A stretch of 19,829 nucleotides of DNA from an uncultured Candidatus Saccharibacteria bacterium (GCA_947097085.1 CAMUQR010000009.1:1-19829), one strand, 5' to 3'. Counted from the first letter of the stretch, positions 7,445-14,362 are shown. Numbers and translations: made by a program. Notes: generated from the sequence alone by a model not told the origin.

Positions 7445-8000
7445 GCTATTTGTTTTGCTGGATTTTGATCGGACGCTAGCTGATACTGATCAGCTGAAAT
7501 ACGATTTTGATCAGCTTTTGGCGCGTGGTTTGTCACTTGAATCAGCGTTAATTGAATTTGGGCAAACGCATCAGACATTGCAAGCAGGACAAAAGTACTT
7601 ATTGCCTGGTGCGATAGAATTGTTGAGTTTTTTACAACAGAAGACAATTCCGCATGGTATTTTGACTTATGGTCAAGCTGACTGGCAACGGGCGAAAATT
7701 CTAGCTACTGGGCTGACGGATTTGGCAGTGATAGTCACTGATTGTACCGATAAGGGTGCATTGATTGCTAATTGGCGTCAGGCGAGTGGTGATTATCAGC
7801 TACCGCCCGAGCTGGGTGGGCAATTTGTCGAGCAGATTATGCTGATTGATGATAAAACCTATTCGTTTGATGGCTTGCCAGCTGACGCTTTAGGGCTATA
7901 TTGTGGAGGCAGACAAGCTGAAAACCTGCCACGCAATGTTCAGCTAATTACTGACTTAAGTGAAGCACAGGACTACCTCGGTCAGCTTCTAGGATATTAG
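7434..8000 (+). CDS. HAD-superfamily hydrolase (probable phosphatase)
   Basis: Haloacid-dehalogenase-type hydrolases usually remove phosphate from small molecules. The start ATG 7434 overlaps the yvcK stop; an in-frame GTG at 7437 is an alternative, and the longer frame from 7386 lies within yvcK. The 188-residue protein opens with motif I LLDFDRTLADTD (nucleophile Asp10, general acid Asp12), has a helical cap region (about residues 20-55), motif II at GILTYGQADWQ, and motif III/IV near LIDDKTYSFDG. The substrate cannot be told from sequence. It is translationally coupled to yvcK. Confidence 0.8.
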   Translation: MVNKLFVLLDFDRTLADTDQLKYDFDQLLARGLSLESALIEFGQTHQTLQAGQKYLLPGAIELLSFLQQKTIPHGILTYGQADWQRAKILATGLTDLAVIVTDCTDKGALIANWRQASGDYQLPPELGGQFVEQIMLIDDKTYSFDGLPADALGLYCGGRQAENLPRNVQLITDLSEAQDYLGQLLGY

Positions 8001-8006
8001 TTAACT

Positions 8007-8032
8007 AAAAACGCCCAGCGTGATGCCAGGCG
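8007..8032 (-). terminator. Terminator of rpmA
   Basis: In the minus-strand transcript CGCCTGGC pairs with GCTGGGCG around an ATCAC loop (8012-8032), with two G-U wobbles, followed by five U. On the plus strand the same bases give two C/A mismatches, so termination should be mainly in the rpmA direction, though the plus side also has a short T run (8034-8038). Confidence 0.75.
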
Positions 8033-8052
8033 ATTTTTAGATTAAAGAGTAC

Positions 8053-8325
8053 TTATTTAACGCAAACTTGGGTGCGTGGTACAGTTTTACCGCTGAAGCG
8101 AGTTTTCTTGACTTTTTTGAATTCGACAACACCAGCTTTAGCAGCGTGGATAGTGTAGTTTCGGCTCATAAAAGTGCCTTCACCAGCAATTTTGGTTGCA
8201 CCAGTTTGGCGAACAAGTACTTCACCTTCGTTAACTTTTTGACCACCGAATCGTTTGACGCCCAACCGTTGTCCAGGCGAGTCGTGGATGTTCTTACTTG
8301 AGCCACCGGCTTTAACTTTTGACAT
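8053..8325 (-). CDS. rpmA: 50S ribosomal protein bL27
   Basis: bL27 sits beside the peptidyl-transferase centre and its N-terminal tail contacts the tRNA ends. The 90-residue protein begins MSKVKAGGSSKNIHDSPGQR, matching the KAGGS(T/S)xNxRDSxG start of the family, followed by LGVKRFGGQ, GEVLVRQTGATK and GEGTFMSRNYTIHA. It lacks the cleavable N-terminal extension found in Firmicutes. GAGGAG at 8338-8333 is spaced 7 nt from the ATG. The gene stands alone; the usual partner rplU (bL21) is not next to it. It has its own promoter, a leader of about 47 nt with a hairpin, and its own terminator. Confidence 0.95.
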   Translation of the reverse strand: MSKVKAGGSSKNIHDSPGQRLGVKRFGGQKVNEGEVLVRQTGATKIAGEGTFMSRNYTIHAAKAGVVEFKKVKKTRFSGKTVPRTQVCVK

Positions 8326-8338
8326 TTATTTTCTCCTC

Positions 8339-8353
8339 ACCCCGACTTGGGGT
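8339..8353 (-). promoter_or_regulatory. Hairpin directly upstream of the rpmA ribosome binding site
   Basis: ACCCC and GGGGT flank a five-base loop, forming a compact five-pair G+C-rich hairpin that ends one base before GAGGAG of rpmA. No T run follows, so it is a leader structure and not a terminator. It could modulate ribosome access or protect the 5' end. Confidence 0.5.
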
Positions 8354-8378
8354 CTTAGTTTTTATAATAACTCGCTAT

Positions 8379-8407
8379 ATTTTACACAATTGTGGTTAAA
8401 AAGTCAA
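8379..8407 (-). promoter_or_regulatory. Promoter for rpmA
   Basis: On the minus strand TTGACT (8407-8402), a 17-bp spacer and TAAAAT (8384-8379). The predicted start is near 8372. Confidence 0.7.
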
Positions 8408-8419
8408 TAAAAGATTGAC
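8403..8419. repeat. Short inverted repeat GTCAAT-N5-ATTGAC between divergent promoters
   Basis: Perfect 6-bp arms (8403-8408 and 8414-8419) separated by AAAAG. The left arm overlaps the -35 box of rpmA; the right arm forms TTGACA on the plus strand, too far from the 8457 -10 box to serve it. It may be an operator or chance symmetry of two -35-like words. Confidence 0.35.
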
Positions 8420-8453
8420 AATAACCCAAAAAAGCATCAATTTACGATGATAA

Positions 8454-8462
8454 TGCTATAAT
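8454..8462 (+). promoter_or_regulatory. Extended -10 promoter for the membrane protein at 8497
   Basis: TGC TATAAT (TATAAT 8457-8462) without a matching -35. The predicted start is near 8469, with a leader of about 28 nt containing AAGGAG (8486-8491). Confidence 0.65.
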
Positions 8463-8496
8463 GAAACTATAAGTTATAAATAATAAAGGAGAATTT

Positions 8497-9264
8497 ATGT
8501 CAGACAACGTAAATCCAACTCCGGCTGCGCCAAAATCAACTGCGCCGGTATCCACGAAAATTGATTTCAAAAATATGTGGAATTTTCTGAAAAAAACTAT
8601 CACTAATCCAACCGAAGCTTTGACGAAAGACATCGATGGTTTTGCTGATATCAAAAACAGTGCTATCTTGGCGGGTGTCGTGGCGCTGATCGGAGCGCTT
8701 ATCAATGTCATCACGGCGATGATTGTCGCTCTCAATAGCTCACGCGTAGTTAAAAGCCTCTTCGGTAGCTCCAAAACCGTCAAGGAAGGTCTCAACTGGG
8801 ACGCGCTGGGAAGTGTTGAATATGGTTCAATTATTTTTAAAGCCATCTTGGCCTATGGTTTGATTATGGCAATCGGTGCCGGTGTTTATTTCATCGCTAG
8901 CTCAGTCGTAAAAAAACAAGCTAACTTTTCAAAATTACTAGCTGTCGTCAGCATTGCTCTATTATTCTATCTGGTGCTATCACAAATTGCTGGTACTTTG
9001 ATTATGAAACTCAGCGTTCAAGTCGGTATGTTTGTGGCGAAAATTGGTTTGATTTACGCTCTCGTCTTAGCATACGAAGGTTTGAACTTCCAAATTTTTG
9101 GTGACAAAAAAGACCAAACTAAGATTTTCTTCAACATTGCTAGCCTGGCAGTGATTGCCGTGGTATTTTATTATATTAACCGCGAACTGATGACTGGTGT
9201 GACAGCGTCAAACGTCATGGATGGTCTTGACTCACTCAAATCACTCGAGAAGCTTTTGAAATAA
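8497..9264 (+). CDS. Multi-pass membrane protein of unknown function (Yip1-like topology)
   Basis: I do not recognise a specific family. The 255-residue protein has a Pro/Ala/Thr/Ser-rich cytoplasmic start, then an amphipathic stretch (MWNFLKKTITNPTEALTKD) that resembles the lead-in of Yip1-type membrane proteins, where a segment containing NP(T/E) precedes the membrane region. Hydrophobic segments occur near ILAGVVALIGALINVITAMI, AILAYGLIMAIGAGVYFIAS, LLAVVSIALLFYLVLSQIAG, MFVAKIGLIYALVLAYE and ASLAVIAVVFYY, giving about five membrane helices. Start ATG 8497 follows AAGGAG. It is a single-gene unit between its own promoter and a terminator. Confidence 0.7.
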   Translation: MSDNVNPTPAAPKSTAPVSTKIDFKNMWNFLKKTITNPTEALTKDIDGFADIKNSAILAGVVALIGALINVITAMIVALNSSRVVKSLFGSSKTVKEGLNWDALGSVEYGSIIFKAILAYGLIMAIGAGVYFIASSVVKKQANFSKLLAVVSIALLFYLVLSQIAGTLIMKLSVQVGMFVAKIGLIYALVLAYEGLNFQIFGDKKDQTKIFFNIASLAVIAVVFYYINRELMTGVTASNVMDGLDSLKSLEKLLK

Positions 9265-9281
9265 CTGTATCGAATGCAATA

Positions 9282-9314
9282 AAAACCACTTCAGGATAAC
9301 TGAGGTGGTTTTGA
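9282..9314. terminator. Bidirectional terminator between convergent genes
   Basis: AAAACCACTTCAG (9282-9294) and CTGAGGTGGTTTT (9300-9312) pair across a GATAA loop with one G-U or A-C position. T runs exist on both strands, so it can serve the gene ending at 9264 and the one ending at 9334. Confidence 0.85.
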
Positions 9315-9333
9315 GTTTGTGATAGTTGATTTT

Positions 9334-10494
9334 TTAGATTTTACGCAAAATTACAATACGACGAGCGACGATTTGATCATCGCGGTGATAAAGTAGGCTA
9401 CGTTCATCGACATGTTGTAATTTAACCAACTCGAAGCCAAGTCGTTTGAGGTAAATCGGCTTAATTAGCTCTAAATCACGATAAGAACCGTCGCGTCGCA
9501 ACCAGGCTGGTAGGGCGAGACAAACGCGAGCGCCAGTGGGTAATTGTTGATGTAAATTAGCTAAAAATCGGGTTTGTAGTTGACTGATGGTATCGGCCTC
9601 GGTGTCAATAGTAGCGTCTGATTGGATTGATTTAAACGGATAGCCGAGGTAAGTTTCACTGGCGACACAGTCGACATCATTTGGCCACTGTGCTTCGGTG
9701 GCATCACCAACTAGCAACTCGGGAGCTAAATCACGATCGAGCCAAGCTAGATTCTGCTCGGTGTAGTCAATCATTCGAGGCTCGAGGTCGCTACCAACTA
9801 CTCGAAAACCAAGCAAATGAGCTTCTTGCAAAACCACGCCCGTTCCGCAAAACGGATCAAGTAATTTAAACTGCTGGTTCGGCGCAAACGGTGCTGGGCG
9901 CGATAAATTAATCAAAATCTGGGCTAATTTCGGTGGTAGCATACCAACACGAGCATCGCGCTTCGGTCGCTTACGGTCACGGTTGACATAGGCGGTGATA
10001 TTTTGGGCACCAAGACTGCGACCGATGTAAGTCCGGCCAGCTTGTTCAACGATAATTAATTCAAGCTTTTTGGGGCTGAGGCCGAGCTTATTATGGTGCG
10101 AGACAGCGGTTGATAAAGCGCTAGTTTGATTGGGGACGAGGCGAATTGAACCAGTGAAGGCTGATTTAAGCGCCAGACCTAGCTCCTGCGCCTGACGTGG
10201 TTTGATGCGCGAATTGTAATAACTCACACCGAGAGTGATTTTGCCTAAATCTTGCGGTAGGGTTTTAGTATAAAACTGCACCAGGCGACTCTTGATGGTT
10301 TTAAAATCAGTAGTGTTTAACTCCAAATTAAGTTGTGCTAACTTCAAACAACCACCGAAATGATTAATTTCGGCCGTTTCCGCATCAATCAGCGCAAAAT
10401 CCTTACCAATGAGCTGGAGTTTATCTGCCCCGAAATAACTTTCGAGTTCGGCCACTGATAGCTCAGCTTGTCGTCCCAAAATTGCAATTAACAT
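9334..10494 (-). CDS. Trm11-like THUMP/Rossmann RNA methyltransferase with altered motif IV
   Basis: The protein most resembles the Trm11/TrmG10 family, SAM-dependent methylases that modify guanosine in tRNA. In 386 residues there is an N-terminal ferredoxin-like/THUMP-like part (about 1-160), the linker TAYVNRDRKRPKRD and MLPPKLAQILINL typical of this group, then SAM motif I LLDPFCGTGVVLQEA (211-225) and GSDLEP. At the position of the catalytic D/N-P-P-Y motif it reads SETYLGYP (279-286), so the usual DPPYG is absent. This may be a lineage-specific active variant or a change of target. It has no Shine-Dalgarno site and a -10 box six bases before the ATG. It is divergent from xseA with 29 bp between the start codons. 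Confidence 0.75.
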   Translation of the reverse strand: MLIAILGRQAELSVAELESYFGADKLQLIGKDFALIDAETAEINHFGGCLKLAQLNLELNTTDFKTIKSRLVQFYTKTLPQDLGKITLGVSYYNSRIKPRQAQELGLALKSAFTGSIRLVPNQTSALSTAVSHHNKLGLSPKKLELIIVEQAGRTYIGRSLGAQNITAYVNRDRKRPKRDARVGMLPPKLAQILINLSRPAPFAPNQQFKLLDPFCGTGVVLQEAHLLGFRVVGSDLEPRMIDYTEQNLAWLDRDLAPELLVGDATEAQWPNDVDCVASETYLGYPFKSIQSDATIDTEADTISQLQTRFLANLHQQLPTGARVCLALPAWLRRDGSYRDLELIKPIYLKRLGFELVKLQHVDERSLLYHRDDQIVARRIVILRKI

Positions 10495-10500
10495 AAGGCT

Positions 10501-10506
10501 ATTATA
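10501..10506 (-). promoter_or_regulatory. -10 box of a leaderless promoter for the Trm11-like gene
   Basis: Minus-strand TATAAT (10506-10501), six bases before the ATG at 10494; the predicted start is the A of the ATG. Only 5 bp separate it from the opposing xseA -10 box. Confidence 0.55.
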
Positions 10507-10508
10507 TA

Positions 10509-10517
10509 TGATATGAT
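10509..10517 (+). promoter_or_regulatory. Extended -10 of a leaderless promoter for xseA
   Basis: TGA TATGAT (TATGAT 10512-10517), six bases before ATG 10524, so the transcript should begin at the ATG. A second TATGAT overlaps at 10507-10512. Confidence 0.55.
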
Positions 10518-10523
10518 GGTGAT

Positions 10524-11633
10524 ATGGAAGTGGGAGAACAAGTTCCGTCGCTACCGATTTTCGGTGTGGTTGATTTTTTGGCGACGACTAATCAGATTTT
10601 AGACTACAGCTTGCCAGTGGTGCAAATTATTGGTGAGGTGTCGAGTTTTAAGATAAATCAAGATAAATATATTTTTTTTGACCTCAAAGAAGACGATAGT
10701 TTGGTGAGCTGTTTTATGATGCGATTCAAACTGCGTCAAGAGATTATTGACGGTATGAAGGTGATTATTACCGGTAAACCGAACGTGACGCGGATGGGCA
10801 AGTTCAGCATTACCGTTGATAATATTAAACCTTTTGGTCAGGGTGAAATTAAAAAACAGCGTGATTTATTGTTTGAAAAACTCAAAAATGAGGGTTTATT
10901 CGATGAAGCGCGCAAGCGAGCTTTACCACGCTTGCCAGAGCGAATCGGGGTGATTTCCTCAACTGGCGCTGCCGGTTATCAGGATTTTATTAAAATTATC
11001 AATGAGCGTTGGTCTGGTTTAGAACTAGTGGTGCGTTCGACGCCAGTGCAGGGTGATATGGCGGCTGACGAAATGATTAATGCTCTCGATGAGCTGAATC
11101 AGATGGACTTGGACGTGATTGTGATGATTCGTGGCGGTGGGTCACGGGATGATTTGGCGTGTTTTGACGATGAACGGTTGGCACGGGCGATCGATGAGAG
11201 TTATTTGCCGGTGGCGACTGGTATTGGGCATGAGATTGATATGAGTCTGGCAGATCTAGTGGCGGATTTTCGAGCGGCTACCCCGAGTCATTTAGCACAG
11301 GCAATTGTGCCGTCGAAAAAAACCGTGCTTGACGGTCTGGAACAAGGTCTGAAATACATTCAGGCTGATTTAGTGCAAGCCTGTGATCGCCAGCTCGACT
11401 GGGTTGATCAGTGTCATCTAGAAGTATTACAGGCGCTGTTTGATAAAATCGAACAAACTGAAAACCGGGTGTTCGAGATAGCGCGGATTCTCAAGGCGCT
11501 TAATCCTCAGCGCGTCTTGGAACGTGGTTACGCCATCGTCCGTGGCATTGTTGCCCAACAACAGTTAATTGAAATTGAGCTAAAAGATAAAATAATTGCC
11601 GCCGAGGTAAAGGAGATTTATGACAAAAAATAA
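10524..11633 (+). CDS. xseA: Exodeoxyribonuclease VII large subunit
   Basis: ExoVII degrades single-stranded DNA from both ends and helps in mismatch repair and in clearing damaged ends. The 369-residue protein has the N-terminal OB-fold (about residues 15-110; VQIIGEVSSFKINQDKYIFF, MKVIITGKPNVTRMGKFSI), then the catalytic region with RIGVISSTGAAGYQDF, VIVMIRGGGSRDDLACFDDE, ATGIGHEIDMSLADLVADFR and ATPSHLAQ. A reduced helical region follows and the C-terminal LNPQRVLERGYAIVRG block is intact. It is shorter than the E. coli protein (about 456 residues), mainly through a shorter coiled coil. It overlaps xseB by 14 nt. Confidence 0.95.
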   Translation: MEVGEQVPSLPIFGVVDFLATTNQILDYSLPVVQIIGEVSSFKINQDKYIFFDLKEDDSLVSCFMMRFKLRQEIIDGMKVIITGKPNVTRMGKFSITVDNIKPFGQGEIKKQRDLLFEKLKNEGLFDEARKRALPRLPERIGVISSTGAAGYQDFIKIINERWSGLELVVRSTPVQGDMAADEMINALDELNQMDLDVIVMIRGGGSRDDLACFDDERLARAIDESYLPVATGIGHEIDMSLADLVADFRAATPSHLAQAIVPSKKTVLDGLEQGLKYIQADLVQACDRQLDWVDQCHLEVLQALFDKIEQTENRVFEIARILKALNPQRVLERGYAIVRGIVAQQQLIEIELKDKIIAAEVKEIYDKK

Positions 11634-11802
11634 GACCATTAAGCAACAAATGGAAGAAATCGAAGAGATTTTAAACTGGTTTGATCAGGCCAGTGATTTC
11701 GATGTCGAGAAGGCGACTGAGAAATACCAGCAGGCTTATGAACTACTCCAAGAGCTACGTTTAGACCTGGAAACCAAGAAAAATCAGATTGAAGAACTGT
11801 AG
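11620..11802 (+). CDS. xseB: Exodeoxyribonuclease VII small subunit
   Basis: A 60-residue, two-helix acidic protein that binds the coiled-coil region of XseA to complete ExoVII. ATG 11620 has AAAGGAG just upstream within the xseA coding sequence, so translation is coupled. The sequence shows the family pattern: an early MEEIEEILNWFD helix, FDVEKATEKYQQAYELLQ and a Glu/Lys-rich C-terminal helix. No clear hairpin terminator is seen in the 90 bp that follow. Confidence 0.9.
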   Translation: MTKNKTIKQQMEEIEEILNWFDQASDFDVEKATEKYQQAYELLQELRLDLETKKNQIEEL

Positions 11803-11892
11803 TAATTTGGAAATTTTAATAAAATATTATCTGGTAGAAAATAAAATAATAAAAAGTCAACCGAACAATTTTACACTGGCTGTGGAAAAAGC

Positions 11893-12432
11893 ATGAGCGA
11901 GATTTTGATGATAATTGGTGGGGCAGTGGGGGCGATGTTTTTGTTGACAGTGCTAGTTGGTGCACCGTATGTGCCAACGCATAGTCGTCAGTTTCGTCGG
12001 CTGTTGCGTCATTTACGGCTTAATCCGCAGACCGATGTATTGGTCGATTTAGGTGCGGGCGACGGGAAAATTGTGCGCTTGTCAGCTCCATATGTGAAAT
12101 TAGCGCTGGGCTACGAAATTAATCCGGCGCTAGTGGCGCTGGCAAAATTACGCACTCGGCGTTTCCAGAATACTCGTATTCAGCTGGCAGATTTTCGTCA
12201 GATTCAGTTGCCTCCGGAAACGACTGTAATTTATATTTTTTCGGCGGGAACTTTTTTAAACCAGGTGATTGCACTGATTAATCGCCATCTGCAACAAGCT
12301 AATCAGTCAGTCATGGTGATTAGTTATGGCTTTGACATACCGGATCTCGGCCAGCCGGAGGTTTATCAGGGTTTTTTGATTTATCGCCTCAAGCAAAAAA
12401 GCACTAGCAAAAAACCGTCAAGCAGGGTATAA
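11893..12432 (+). CDS. Membrane-anchored class I SAM methyltransferase (FAM173/ATPSCKMT-like)
   Basis: This 179-residue protein has one N-terminal membrane helix (EILMIIGGAVGAMFLLTVLV) followed by GAPYVPTHSRQFRRLLRHLR and a compact Rossmann methyltransferase domain: motif I LVDLGAGDGKIVRLSA (about 50-65), the acidic loop GYEINPALVALAKLR, and IQLADFRQIQLP. This order, including the APYVPT linker, is like FAM173-type lysine methyltransferases, which modify membrane ATP-synthase or carrier proteins in eukaryotes. The bacterial target is unknown. The start is ATG 11893 with no convincing Shine-Dalgarno site. A possible -10 TACACT lies at 11872-11877, giving a leader of about 9 nt. Confidence 0.7.
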   Translation: MSEILMIIGGAVGAMFLLTVLVGAPYVPTHSRQFRRLLRHLRLNPQTDVLVDLGAGDGKIVRLSAPYVKLALGYEINPALVALAKLRTRRFQNTRIQLADFRQIQLPPETTVIYIFSAGTFLNQVIALINRHLQQANQSVMVISYGFDIPDLGQPEVYQGFLIYRLKQKSTSKKPSSRV

Positions 12433-12433
12433 T
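12428..12433 (+). promoter_or_regulatory. -10 box of a leaderless promoter for the gene at 12441
   Basis: Perfect TATAAT seven bases before ATG 12441, inside the last codons of the upstream gene. Expected start at 12440 or 12441. No -35 and no Shine-Dalgarno site. Confidence 0.55.
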
Positions 12434-12440
12434 CTAACTT

Positions 12441-13097
12441 ATGGAAAACGCTCAACAAAAAAATCCCAAAAACGAAGCTAATGGCTTGATGGTGATGGCA
12501 GTGGTCTTTGGACTAATCTTATTCTTGGGTCTGGTGACCATGGTGTGGATGGCAATTACTTTTGCTAATTATCGTAATAATGATGTTAATCGCCTCAAGG
12601 CAAAAGAAGAAGAATCGCGTATTGCAACTACGCAGAAGTTAGAAGCGCAATTTGCTGAACTTGAAAAAACACCGTATCAGCAGTTCGTGGGGCCGGAAGA
12701 TTTAGGGCGTGTAGCTTTTTCTTATCCTAAAACTTGGAATCAATACATCAATAAGGCCGCTCAACCGTTTGAAGTGTTTTTTAATCCAAATCTAGTCCGT
12801 CCAGTATCAGATGCTAACTCACGCTATGCTCTGCGGATGTTGATTGAGCCAAATGATTATGTCAAAGTTGTTGATAAATACAGTAGTTTAATTAAAAGCA
12901 ATAAGCTCAAACAATCGATTATTAATATCAACGGTCAGCAGTCAACCCGCCTTGATGGTCAATTTAGTGACAAGATCACTGGTTCAGCAGTTATCTTTAA
13001 AATCCGTGATAAGACGGTGACGATTCGTACCGACACCGACCAAGCTCACTTGCCAGATTTTAATAAATTGATCGGCACTATCACCTTCAAAGATTAA
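12441..13097 (+). CDS. Signal-anchored extracytoplasmic protein, unknown function
   Basis: I do not recognise the family with confidence. The 218-residue protein has a charged cytoplasmic tail, one strong membrane helix (about residues 16-42; VFGLILFLGLVTMVWMAITF), a charged coiled-coil stretch (RLKAKEEESRIATTQKLEAQFAELEK is split over about residues 51-76), then a compact outside domain beginning VAFSYPKTWNQYI. That segment, with the late VIFKIRDKTVTIRTDTD and FNKLIGTITF, resembles PsbP/lipoprotein-type alpha-beta domains that start with a FSYPxxW motif. A strong terminator follows. Confidence 0.65.
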   Translation: MENAQQKNPKNEANGLMVMAVVFGLILFLGLVTMVWMAITFANYRNNDVNRLKAKEEESRIATTQKLEAQFAELEKTPYQQFVGPEDLGRVAFSYPKTWNQYINKAAQPFEVFFNPNLVRPVSDANSRYALRMLIEPNDYVKVVDKYSSLIKSNKLKQSIININGQQSTRLDGQFSDKITGSAVIFKIRDKTVTIRTDTDQAHLPDFNKLIGTITFKD

Positions 13098-13120
13098 AAA
13101 ACTTACTCACTGGAGAATTG

Positions 13121-13150
13121 AAAACCGTTGTAGTAAACACAACGGTTTTT
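13121..13150 (+). terminator. Rho-independent terminator after the gene at 12441
   Basis: AAAACCGTTGT (13121-13131) pairs perfectly with ACAACGGTTTT (13139-13149) around a seven-base loop, followed by a T run overlapping the stem end. It shows that an ORF start at 13118 for the next gene is false. Confidence 0.85.
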
Positions 13151-13192
13151 AGATATGTTGGCGGATGGAGTCGTTTTGATAAGTATGTTTTA

Positions 13193-13201
13193 TGCTACAA
13201 T
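13193..13201 (+). promoter_or_regulatory. Extended -10 of a leaderless promoter for the histidine kinase
   Basis: TGC TACAAT (TACAAT 13196-13201), six bases before ATG 13208. Predicted start on the A of the ATG. A TTGATA at 13176-13181 is only 14 bp away, too close to be a standard -35. Confidence 0.6.
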
Positions 13202-13207
13202 AATGAT

Positions 13208-13912
13208 ATGAATAACTCAGAGTGGAGTGCATTGGACCTAGGACAAAATACTATTGTAGCGCACGAACTAAAAAGTCCGTTGGCGCTGATTCGTCAGATG
13301 TCGTTGTTTTTGGTGCAGAATCAACTCGAACCTGCCAAAACTCAGCGCTATTTGCAACAAATTGTTGCCACCTCCGAGCGAGCCTTACGGTTAACTAATG
13401 GTTTGAGTCGACTGGCTAATCTTGATCAATTATCACTTAATCTCGAGCCAATTAACGTAGCCGAACTCTGCAAACAAGTTGAAGTTGAGCTTAATCCGTT
13501 GTTTAAATTACATCAAAAACGCTTATTAGTGCGCAAAAAGCGTCGTCAATATCTAGCGGTGGCGGATCATTTTTTATTGAAGTCGGTGTTGATTCAGTTC
13601 TGCGATAATGCACTGCACTATGCGGATGCGCGTCATCCAGTCAAAATCGAAATTGCCCAAACAAAACAAGCAATTCGGGTGAGTGTTAAAGATCGCGGAC
13701 CACGTTTGCCAACTGCGGTTTGGCGTCAGCTCAATGCTAATCGTCTGGCTCCGCAAGCTATCGCTTCTCGTCCGCAGAGTAGCGGAATTGGACTCTGTAT
13801 CGCTCAGCAATTCGCCGAGGCAATGTCGGCGCACATCGGCGCTCAGTCACATACCGACGGAGTGAGTTTTTATATTGATTTAATGATTTCTAATCAGTTG
13901 TCACTGTTATGA
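13208..13912 (+). CDS. Soluble histidine kinase without a sensor domain
   Basis: This is a two-component kinase reduced to its catalytic core: 234 residues, no membrane helix and no PAS/GAF sensor. The HisKA phosphoacceptor is His19 in VAHELKSPLALIRQ. The HATPase domain shows an N box (QFCDNALHYA), a G1-like VKDRGPRLP and G2 SSGIGLCIAQQFAEAM, with ATP-lid length reduced. ATG 13208 is used: longer frames run through the upstream terminator. It overlaps the following response regulator by 4 nt (ATGA), so the two are made together. The input signal may come from a protein partner, since nothing in the chain looks like a ligand domain. Confidence 0.88.
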   Translation: MNNSEWSALDLGQNTIVAHELKSPLALIRQMSLFLVQNQLEPAKTQRYLQQIVATSERALRLTNGLSRLANLDQLSLNLEPINVAELCKQVEVELNPLFKLHQKRLLVRKKRRQYLAVADHFLLKSVLIQFCDNALHYADARHPVKIEIAQTKQAIRVSVKDRGPRLPTAVWRQLNANRLAPQAIASRPQSSGIGLCIAQQFAEAMSAHIGAQSHTDGVSFYIDLMISNQLSLL

Positions 13913-14313
13913 TAAGAGCGCAAATCCCCACTGATAGCGTTTCGACAAGTGAACTACCGCTGGTAATGATGGTGGATGATGATGTATTTTTTGGACAATT
14001 AGTACAGGATGTGTTGGATGGATACCAAGTTGTACTGTGCACTGATGCGGTGATGGCGTTAGAGCAACTTGATGAGCTGACACCGCAAGCAATAATTATC
14101 GATTTGTTAATGCCAGCAGCGACTGGTTTTAGTTTGATTCAGGAGTTAATTTCACATGACGATCTCAATAAAATTCCATTAATTATCTGTTCAAGCGTGG
14201 CAAGTGAAGTTGACGCCGAGTTTTTGCAGGCGAGTGGCGTACAGGCGATTCTAGACAAGAATACTATCCAGCCTCAGGATTTAAAATTAACACTCAAACG
14301 GCTTGGTGTATGA
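13909..14313 (+). CDS. Receiver-only response regulator
   Basis: A 134-residue REC domain without any output domain. The acidic pocket is VMMVDDD (Asp23-Asp25), the phosphoacceptor Asp65 lies in IIIDLLMPAATGF, the switch Ser/Thr region is IICSS (94-96) and the conserved Lys is Lys117 in LDKNT. The protein ends directly after the last helix. It is coupled to the kinase by a 4-nt overlap. With no DNA-binding or enzyme domain it must act by protein contact, as in CheY- or Spo0F-type relays. The recO Shine-Dalgarno site lies 39 nt after its stop, with no terminator between. Confidence 0.88.
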   Translation: MIRAQIPTDSVSTSELPLVMMVDDDVFFGQLVQDVLDGYQVVLCTDAVMALEQLDELTPQAIIIDLLMPAATGFSLIQELISHDDLNKIPLIICSSVASEVDAEFLQASGVQAILDKNTIQPQDLKLTLKRLGV

Positions 14314-14362
14314 TGTTAAAAACACAACATTATCTAAAAACCACACTGTTCAGGAGGTTGCA

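Noticed and set aside
8068..8301. Plus-strand ORF across rpmA
   Set aside because: It is antisense to a certain bL27 gene and has no start signals.
8415..8420. TTGACA as -35 box for the gene at 8497
   Set aside because: It is 36 bp from the TATAAT at 8457-8462, too far; no -10 box is found at the right distance.
13118..13207. Longer histidine kinase start at 13118
   Set aside because: The first codons fall inside a perfect terminator hairpin (13121-13150) and upstream of the promoter; ATG 13208 fits the -10 spacing.
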